From positions 403,089 through 467,088 of the forward strand of contig CACVBU010000378.1 in assembly GCA_902728285.1 (NCBI GenBank): 64,000 nt of DNA, given 5' to 3'. This stretch comes from Clytia hemisphaerica (Eukaryota > Cnidaria > Hydrozoa > Leptothecata > Clytiidae). The position numbers and the translations under genes were made by a program. Under the pieces are notes generated by a model. It did no database searches. It was not told the DNA's origin and saw nothing but the letters and a program-made list of their open reading frames with translations. Numbering within the stretch: position 1 is the first letter of the stretch; every line of letters begins with the position of its first letter. Below are positions 56,613 through 64,000 of the stretch, piece by piece.

Positions 56613-59036
56613 TTAAAAAAGTCCTTTGAGCTGACAGTCCATGATTTGAAGATCCGCATAACGTTTGAGAGCAGAAAGTAAAGATTTATCACATTGACTT
56701 CGTATAGAATGTCGCTTTAAACTTAACTTCATTCTCTGGCCCCCCTCTCTCACACTAACAAGTTGATAATTTTCCATGTTAAATGCAGCATGGAGACTCT
56801 CCCCTTCCTCTTCACTGAAGAGTCCTAAAGTCCTGTGGTTTAGAACAAAATTTGGCACATCAAAAGAATAAAAATGCATTTTCGGTTTGATAGTCTTGTG
56901 TGGAAACAGGACTGGATACTTCTTACAAAATTCCTCACACCAAAAAACAACATCTCTTATCTCATCATCAGTTAGAAACCTTTTGGCAAACAAGAGATTT
57001 CTAGGTTTTGCAAAGAGCTCAAATATTTCTTCAAATTTGCTTTTTTCTTCAGGGTGATCATTCAGTACATTACATAAGACCGAAAAATCAGCTAAAATTT
57101 TCTGGCAGTGATTACCAACGAACACTTGTCCATGATTATAAGCCTGCCTTTCTACATGTAGTTTATCTAAAGCTTTTATTAGATTTGTTTGTAAGGGTCC
57201 CATAAGCTTGATCTCATTGAATTGTTTTAAGTTTAGTTCATTCAAAATCTCTTGTTCCTTTGCACCTAAATTGTTGAGTTGTTTCTGAAAAGACAAATTT
57301 TTTTCCTTGACAAGGATGTTTAATTTTTCAAAAGAATTTATGTCTCAGCAAGCAAGGCACTGATAGATTTTAGTCTCATCGATTTCATGTTCTGAGAGAC
57401 ACTCACAAATATAATGCCCCCATTTGTTACACGAATCGCATTGAATCCAATCACGATTAGAATTATACTTTGATGTTATACACTGTAGGGATTCACATTG
57501 TTTAAGCTTAACCGAACGGTTTTTGGTAGAATTTTTTACATGCTCATCCAACGTTTCCAATGTAGGGTCTTCACTGGCCAATTTAAATCTGTCCAAAAGA
57601 TTTTTCAAATCTATTACACACGAAGATACTTTAATCATTTCTTTTTGCATTTCAAGAATTTCTTCTCTATAAGAAAACATTTTTGCAATGTTTTCTGGAT
57701 TGTCTGGTGCTTCAAATAGACAGTAGGTATGTACCGAATCCCGAGATCCTGACTTTTTTTCATTGATAATCTCAAAATGCAGTTTTGTTGAATTACCACC
57801 CTTGTGTCCACAGAAGAGAATTCACACTTCATTGTTAAAGTCTTTGTCTTCACGAAAATTCTTAATAAGCAAATTCTGAACAAATAAAAGGAATCAGTTT
57901 TTTCACTTTGACAAAAGGTTTATCTTTGAAAATATTTTCATCAATTTTCCCAAATTTAAAACTGGCAGTTCCGAAATCAAGTTGGTCATCTCCAAGGTGT
58001 GCCAACCTCTTGTTTTGTTCTCTACGTATCTTTTTTTCGCTGGGAAGAAAATTTCCAATATTTGTATTTTTCAAAACAGTGCGTAGTTCCCTCATTTTAT
58101 TGGTCGAAAATCTGAGCAATGAAACCATTTCTGTGGCTTGGGCCACTGACATTTTGCTTTGAATATTTATACCTATCAAGTTTGCAGCTTTGATAAAGTT
58201 ATTTTTTTTAAATTTTATCAAACTGGCAAGAAATTTCTCAACTTCTTTGTCTTCCTGGGAGCCAACAAGATTGTTTATAACTTCCCAGCTCATAACTGCC
58301 CTTCTTTACACTGCTCATTCTTTACAATCTTACCGCTTAAAATAGGGAGAACAGAAATATTTGTTTCAACTTTCTTGTTATTTTTATGGTTGAAGCGAAA
58401 CCCAGTCTTGACACAATGTTTTTCTTGGCCTTTTGGCTGATAGGAAATCAAATTGTTTGAAATATCAGAAATTTTGGTCCCAACACCAACAGTTCTAGAT
58501 TTGACTTTGGCATGTTTTTTCCTAATTCTTTTGAGCTGGTTGACAGTACCAGCATATTTTCTATTACCGATTGTTTTCTGTTTTTTTAGCATTTTTAATT
58601 CATTTTTGAGTTTCTCAATTTTCTTCATTTCTTTTCTTAATGTTTTCGATTCTATTTCAATTTTCTCGATTTTCTCAACAAATTTTTCTTGGGACTTGTT
58701 ACAGCTGAAGATTTCACTGTTCAAATTGTTATTTTTGAGTCTTAGATTTTCAACTAACACATTAGATTGCACTTTTTCATTTTCATAGTTTTTAATTTTG
58801 ATAGAAAACTGATAATTTTTGGCCCTGCTTTCGACCAGCAGAACATCACGAATATACGTAAGCTCTTCGTTTACAGAAAACATTCTCTCGTCAATTTTTG
58901 GTCTTTTCTTTGATTTCATAATTGAAGTAATTTTACGACGAATCTTTTCCTCCTCATTTGAACCCAACTCATACGTACCTCGAGTTAAACATCTCAGTAT
59001 GTGAAATAATTTGTCAAATAAGGCCTTACCTTGCAA
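56613..59036 (-). pseudogene. Coiled-coil/PHD-finger transposon-type protein, copy A
   Basis: Minus-strand segments in order: a long coiled coil with NRKYAGTVNQLKRIRKKHAK (59036-58290), a helical block with ATEMVSLLRFSTNKMRELRT (58293-57862), a core ILFCGHKGGNSTKLHFEI, a PHD-type finger (CESLQC..CDSCNKWGHYIC..CLAC, 57345-57500), and a C-terminal block PKMHFYSFDVPNF..LFSEEEGESLHAAF (56613-57296). The first two frames overlap as TTATGA. A TGA (57822-57824) and a frame change precede the core, and another TGA (57345-57347) follows the PHD finger. Copy B has GDKGG where this copy has GHKGG. I recall similar GDKGG..TK and LFSEE.GES.HA proteins as multicopy, presumably DDE-type, transposon proteins in cnidarians and nematodes; the family name is unknown to me. 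Confidence 0.6.
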
Positions 59037-59334
59037 CACAGATATCTGTAAAGCCCGAAGGGCTAGATAGGCAACTTTAAGCTTTCTCCAGCAAAAAAAA
59101 GTGAAGCAAAAATTTGACTTTTTAAATTTCGTGCCGATGGATAGGATCTAGCATTTTATTTGTTTTCGGAGCGCGAGATAAAAAAAAGTAGGCGGCAAAC
59201 GCTATTTCACATCTCTCAAACCGGTGAAATTGCATATTTTAGTCACGTGACTTTGGTAGGAAATCCTTCCAAACCTAGGCTTCACTTTTCGACAAAAGCC
59301 GCAAATCTAGCCCTTCGGGCTTTACAGATCTGTG
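59037..59334. mobile_element. 298-bp MITE with 8-bp target duplication, hAT-like
   Basis: Ends CACAGATATCTGTAAAGCCC and GGGCTTTACAGATCTGTG are inverted repeats (one 2-bp indel), extended by the AGCCCGAAGGGCT palindrome. CCTTGCAA flanks both sides (59029-59036 and 59335-59342). An 8-bp duplication with CA..TG ends fits the hAT superfamily. It separates the coiled-coil frame of copy A from its upstream sequence. Confidence 0.88.
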
Positions 59335-59405
59335 CCTTGCAATCGTCTACCACCCAGCTGTAGGTATAAGTCATATACCAAGGTAGTAGAGATTTCTGAG
59401 ATATA

Positions 59406-60026
59406 GTCGCGCGGCTGAGGTCGAAAAAAGTGGTGATTTTCGTGATACACCTCTTAGATTGCACTTTTTTCGATGGAGACTCTCGAATTAGTATATGTAG
59501 ATTCCAAAATCAAAAAGTTTCCACGATATTATCGTGCAAGTAACGAGTAAATGGCGATTTTTTGCGTTTCCAGGCAAAATTGCAAGGCCTGGAAATTCAT
59601 GATTTTGGGGGGGGGGGGGGTCTTCAAATTAAAAAAAGACCTATATCACACGATAGAGCTCTTCAAACTGAGCAAAAAAGTGTATTACACCAAAGTCCCA
59701 ACTTCTCTAGATCAAAAGTTATGGGCCTATTTGTGGTCAAAAAGGTGTTTACTTTTGCATAAATTAATGCAGATTGTGGGGAAATTCCCTGTTTTCCATC
59801 AGTTTTTCACCACAAATAGGCCAATAAATTTTGATGAATTTCCAGGCCTTGCAATTTTGCCTGGAAACGCAAAAAATCGTCAATTACTCGTTACTTGCAC
59901 GATAATATCGTGGAAACTTTTTTGATTTGTAATCTACACATACTAATTCGCGAGTTTCCGTTGTTTTTTTTGGAATCTAAAAGATGTATCACGAAATGAA
60001 ACGTTTTTCGACCTCAGCCGCGCGAC
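59406..60026. mobile_element. 621-bp element with about 180-bp inverted repeats
   Basis: Ends GTCGCGCGGCTGAGGTCGAA and TTCGACCTCAGCCGCGCGAC. TA flanks both sides (59404-59405 and 60027-60028). The arms stay complementary for about 180 bp, through CCACGATATTATCGTGCAAG and GCGTTTCCAGGCAAAATTGC. The interior of about 250 bp has no gene. Confidence 0.85.
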
Positions 60027-61195
60027 TAATACCTACTAAAGGAAAATCACTGAAACCATCCTTGAGCCAATCTTCGTGGAAACTGATAGCTCTAAGTGAC
60101 GACATACCAGCAAAATTCTAGGTAAAGTTGCAAAGGAACCATCAAAAACTGAACACATCGCCCATCACCTTTACTTTTTTGTAGAGAGACTAAAAAATCT
60201 GCTCAAGCATTCATTCTAGAGCTACAGAGAAAATCCCCGTAAGAGAATTTAGTGAGCCAATGAGAGTCAATCACAGGGTCAAATCGGCCAATCAAAATCA
60301 ACCATTTTTACCGAGCCAATAAGATCGAGGGAATTAGGAAAAGCCCAAATTCTTATTCGATTAGGAAATCCCATAAGATTCGCGGGAAAAAAAAACTTCA
60401 ATTTCCGGGGGTTTATTTTTCATTATATATCGCCTTGCGGCAAATTGAAGAGGATCTAAAATTACAAATTTAGCTTAAAATTATTAAATATTGTACATAT
60501 CTTTTATAACCAAGTGAAACTTTTTGTAAAACTTCAAGGGTGAATCAAAATATTTGATAGGATGCTGAAATTTAACCCCCTGACTACTTTTTGGCGTCAA
60601 TTTTGCTAAATTTATGAAAAAACACTGAACCAATCAAAATAATTCATTTGGATTTCCATAGAGTTTACAGCTTCTGAGCTATGTGAGAAATTTCAATGGC
60701 TAACTCCCAGGCTAAGTAAGCGCAGGCCAAGTTGAAGTTGAACATGGCAGTGATCGTAGGTCTAGTGGGAGATTGATTATTTTCCTATTTCAAACATCGA
60801 TCAGGGGGAACTTTTTTATTTAGACAAATTGTTGAAAGGCTAAAGGTAATTTAACTTTTTATTTCATTGCATTTCACCTCCTAGTTGGATTTCTATCACT
60901 CATTGAAAACTCTCTTTTTTGTGCCTTTACCAGCGATCCTCCAGCGTCGTCTATGCCGCCATTATGAATTTTTTTTTTTGGCTTTCTGTACCCGTGATTC
61001 CACGGCTTCTTCAGAATCGATTATTTGGCTGGTGTGGAACACCAGTGTTCCGATGGTTTTTGTTTTAGTAAGTGAGCACAGCGTTAAATTAGAATTTCCC
61101 ACTGTAAATTTGACAGATTTGTGCCTCACAGGTCATACCCGTTCTGTATACATCAGATTAAAAAAATACAGGTAGGTTCTCCTGTCTACAACAAA
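60027..61195. other. Interval between inverted copies A and B
   Basis: The plus frame at 60885-61175 starts right after an acceptor-like CACCTCCTAG and ends near a GTAGGT donor, so an exon is possible, but the reading has no recognisable domain. No gene is firmly supported. Confidence 0.3.
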
Positions 61196-61270
61196 AGAAG
61201 AATAAAAAATCGATTCTGGCAAGTTGCTATCTTTATGGGGGCCTTTATGTGGCATTCGGACTATAGAAAA
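61196..61270 (-). mobile_element. Short third fragment of the RT element
   Basis: Matches copy 1 at 12766-12830 (AATAAAAAATCGATTCTGGC and the following AAGTTGCTATCTTTATG), with a small local duplication of CTTTATG. Its left edge corresponds to where copy 2 loses homology. Confidence 0.7.
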
Positions 61271-61329
61271 ACACAAGCATCCAGCGACAACCTTTTGTTT
61301 ACTATCTGCTGTTCACGTATACTCAACCT

Positions 61330-61640
61330 AGAAATTTTGATCTGTTGGTCTGCTGGAAAAATCCTACTCCTAGAAATTCACATCTGTTGTTCTTTGATTT
61401 GATTTCTAAGACCCTAGTTTTGTACCCTGTCCCATAGAAAATTTGATCATTCTTGGGTTTGTACCCTGTCTAAGTGTCTCAAAAATTTTGATCTGCTGCT
61501 CTTTGTCTGCACCCCTGTCTCACTGGCTCAAAGAATTTGATCTGCTGTTCTTGGGTTTATACTGTTTATACCCATGTCTCACTGTCTCAAAAAATTGATC
61601 TGCTGTTCATGGGTTTGTACCCCTCCTGTCTCACACAGAT
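61330..61640 (+). repeat. Tandem repeat, about 60-70 bp units
   Basis: Five imperfect units with TTTGATCTGCTGTTCTTGGG, TTTGTACCCCTGTCTCACTG and TCTCAAAA in the same order. Confidence 0.8.
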
Positions 61641-62879
61641 GTTAGGCGCAAGCAAAATTTGGTAATGTAAAGTCGTTAAAAACGCATCGAGCAGACGGCA
61701 ATTTTAGAATTCATAATGGCGGCATTGATTGAGACTACAAACTCGACAGAAGTCACTTGTTTTCAAATGCTCACTGTCAGTGATTAAAGAATGTACACAG
61801 TATGAAATAAAAAAAATGAATATTCAAACCTTCCTTGATACAAATAAAGTAGAAGTTGTGCCCAAAACTAGCCTTATATTTGTAAATAGACAAGATGCTG
61901 TCGGCCATATTACAACTTCTAACGACGATTCGCTAAAAACTACTGCTCTGTCCCCGCTCAAATTTTAGCTGTAGCCTAGTATCTTGTTTACTTATCATAA
62001 AATAAGTGTGCTTTATTTGCTTGTGCTTCCCAGCTATCTGTGGCATGGATTATAACTGTTTAGGGGGCTTATTTTGAAGAAAAATTATATTTTTAGAAGT
62101 ATGAAAAGCGCAATTTATTTTGATCTACAAAAAAAAAAACAAAGCAATGTAATGTTGGACATACTTTTAGCCCTAGTTTTTGTATTTAAAGCTGTATTCT
62201 TTCTTCGAAATGAAGCTTAAACTAAGTAATTAACCCCCGGTTTTTATTTCTCTAATTTCTATTTCGTGGGTCTCCTTTCAGTTATCTAAGGGGTTTCCCC
62301 CGCCAGAGACAACAATGATTGGCTCAAACAAACTTATCGGTCTTCCTGATTGGCTGTTCGGAGATTGCCATTTTCTGAATTGCTATTCATTTTGGAAAAC
62401 CCGCTTGCAGAGCAATTCACAGTAGACGGGCTAGAATTCTCAACTTTCTTTCTGAAAATGTCAAAGAAATGGCAGTACTCTTTTGTCCTGATTGTGACTT
62501 CATGATATAATCAAAATGTTGTACTTGGATTCTCTTGGATATGAAGACTGTTGGCTAGTCGATGGCTTTGATGTATTTCCGTTCGTGGATGTCTCAAAAA
62601 TAACAGTTGGTATAATATATCATCTCTATCAAAAATTGGGAGGGAAACGAGAAGAAGGTAAATAAATATCTTTATATGAGGTTGAAATACATTCTCTCTT
62701 CTATAAAGCATGGAAACTATGTCTTGACAAGTGCTGACGAGAAGTCAATTAAGAGGAAAATATCCTCAATTCAAAATTCTAAGTTAGGTTCTGGAAAAAA
62801 AGAGACGATCTTATGTCAGAAAAAACTTTCAGCGAGAAAATAGAGAGCCAATTTTTACGAAACAGATGCTCTTAACTAG
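61641..62879. other. Interval upstream of copy B
   Basis: The frame at 61729-61968 overlaps an ATG reading (ATAATGGCGGCATTG at 61717) in another frame. It looks weakly coding (NIQTFLDTNKVEVVPKTSLI) and may be a broken small gene, but nothing confirms it. Confidence 0.3.
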
Positions 62880-64000
62880 AAGCTCTTAGAGCTCATTTCG
62901 AAAGTAAAGCTCAAGCATATGAAAAAGAAAACATTAACTTGAAAGCAGAAACAATAGAATTAAGACGTTCAGAAAAATCAGACTCCAAAAAGTTCTCAAA
63001 GTTAAAAAAACTTTATTCTAAAAAAGAGAAGGAAAATAAATCTTTTAACAGAAAATATGCTGGTACTGTTGGGGTAATTAAAAGGCTAAAAAAGAAGTAT
63101 AATTTGGGAGAAAAAAAAAGAAATGCTAGAACCATGACATATGTGTCTGGTAGTTTGTCAATGAGGTGGTTTTGGTTGATAAAATTGTGGGCGGTGAAAG
63201 CGAAGAATCTGAAGGTGAACTGGCCGATAAAGTAGAAAATAGAAACAAAAAAGAAAAAAAGTCTCGGTTCAAAAGTAGATATATATTTACAGGCGAAAAA
63301 AGGAAAAATAAAATAAATTTTTTTCAAGTACCAATTTTTAGCAGTCACAAAATAAAAAAAGATAAAAAAGGAATAGAGCATCAATAGTTTGGGACATTAT
63401 GAAAAACTTTGTCAATTCAGATGATGAAAAAGATGCCGAAAGATTTCTTGCTGATATGTTTTGCACGAAAAAAGGAGAGTACTAAATGCTGCCAAATTGG
63501 CTGGTCTCAACACTCGGTCACAAAAAATGTCAATCTCTGAAGCTACCCAAATGATGTCACTTCTACGTTTCTCTCACAAAAAAATGAGGGAGCTTAGGAC
63601 TTTGCTCCAAAATAGAAACGAGATTTTATCCCTTCTGAAGATAAAATTCGGAAAGAGCAAGAAAAGCTATTAGGCCATCTAAACGCGAGCAACACAGAGT
63701 TTGCAACCACAAAATTAAAATTTGGAAAAAGTGTAAAAACATTTTCAAAGAGAGACATAATGTTAAAATCAAAGAATTGATACCTTTCATAAACTCAGAA
63801 ATCATGAACATAAAGATTTTCGCAATGATGATGAGTTCGAGGGTAAAATTTGGATTTTATTTAGTGGTGACAAAGGTGGCACAAGCACTAAATTTCACTT
63901 TGAAATAATAGACGATAAAAATTCCGGATCGAGAGATAATGCTCAAACATATCTTTTATTTGAAGCCCCTGATAACACTGAGAACACTTCCAAAATGTTT
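62880..64000 (+). pseudogene. Coiled-coil transposon-type protein, copy B (runs off the window)
   Basis: Inverted relative to copy A. Readable blocks: a coiled coil with NRKYAGTVGVIKRLKKKYN (62939-63130), a charged stretch (63166-63387), ATQMMSLLRFSHKKMRELRT (63461-63673) and, at the right edge, WILFSGDKGGTSTKFHFEII followed by LFEAPDNTENTSKMF. Frame changes occur near 63150, 63390 and 63680, and upstream stops break the start. The GDKGG Asp, lost in copy A, is kept here. The PHD finger and C-terminus would lie beyond 64000. Confidence 0.6.

Overview
The window is animal nuclear DNA: AT-rich, with GT-AG introns, THAP and BEN domain proteins, a tRNA-derived SINE, a LINE and many inverted-repeat DNA transposons. 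The mix of element-encoded proteins (a YqaJ/SAP/SWIM protein, a MULE-type transposase, an RT family with an RFIDD motif) reminds me most of a cnidarian. That taxon is an inference from protein style. No bacterial operons, rRNA genes or CRISPR arrays were seen. Most of the 64 kb is transposon-derived, with small host-like genes between.

Layout. 1-1.6 kb: a decayed transposon-type ORF. 2.7-5.7 kb: dispersed repeats, an intact MITE, a SINE flanked by two minisatellites. 8.7-9.8 kb: a 349-codon orphan exon. 10.3-11.5 kb: two nested MITEs. 11.9-13.4 kb: a reverse-transcriptase element (copy 1). 14.3-20.1 kb: a convergent pair, YqaJ-nuclease protein plus THAP/DDE transposase, read as one ISL2EU-like DNA transposon. 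21.5-22.6 kb: two more inverted-repeat elements. 23.2-27.3 kb: the best host-gene island, with an eight-exon BEN-domain gene that includes a 13-nt microexon, a small gene divergent from it across 93 bp, and a three-exon 66-aa gene. These models were built by hand from splice sites with matching phases.

28-39 kb: minisatellite, MITEs and transposase remnants. 39.7-48.1 kb: a second copy of the RT element, split by a 772-bp MITE (9-bp TSD) and by a 6.75-kb MULE-like element (8-bp TSD). Copy 1 at 12 kb supplies the empty site for both. 48.6-53.7 kb: a pogo-like MITE and a broken LINE. 53.7-54.4 kb: a MITE whose target duplication supplies the stop codon of the next gene, an Asn/Gly/Arg-rich protein at 54.4-55.5 kb. 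56.6-64 kb: two inverted copies of a coiled-coil/PHD-finger protein family, probably transposon-encoded, with two MITEs beside or inside copy A.

At least five inverted-repeat elements carry 8-10 bp target duplications, which suggests strong MULE-type (and possibly hAT-type) activity. Splice models, TIR pairs and TSDs are read directly from the bases. Family names come from recalled motifs and could not be checked by search.
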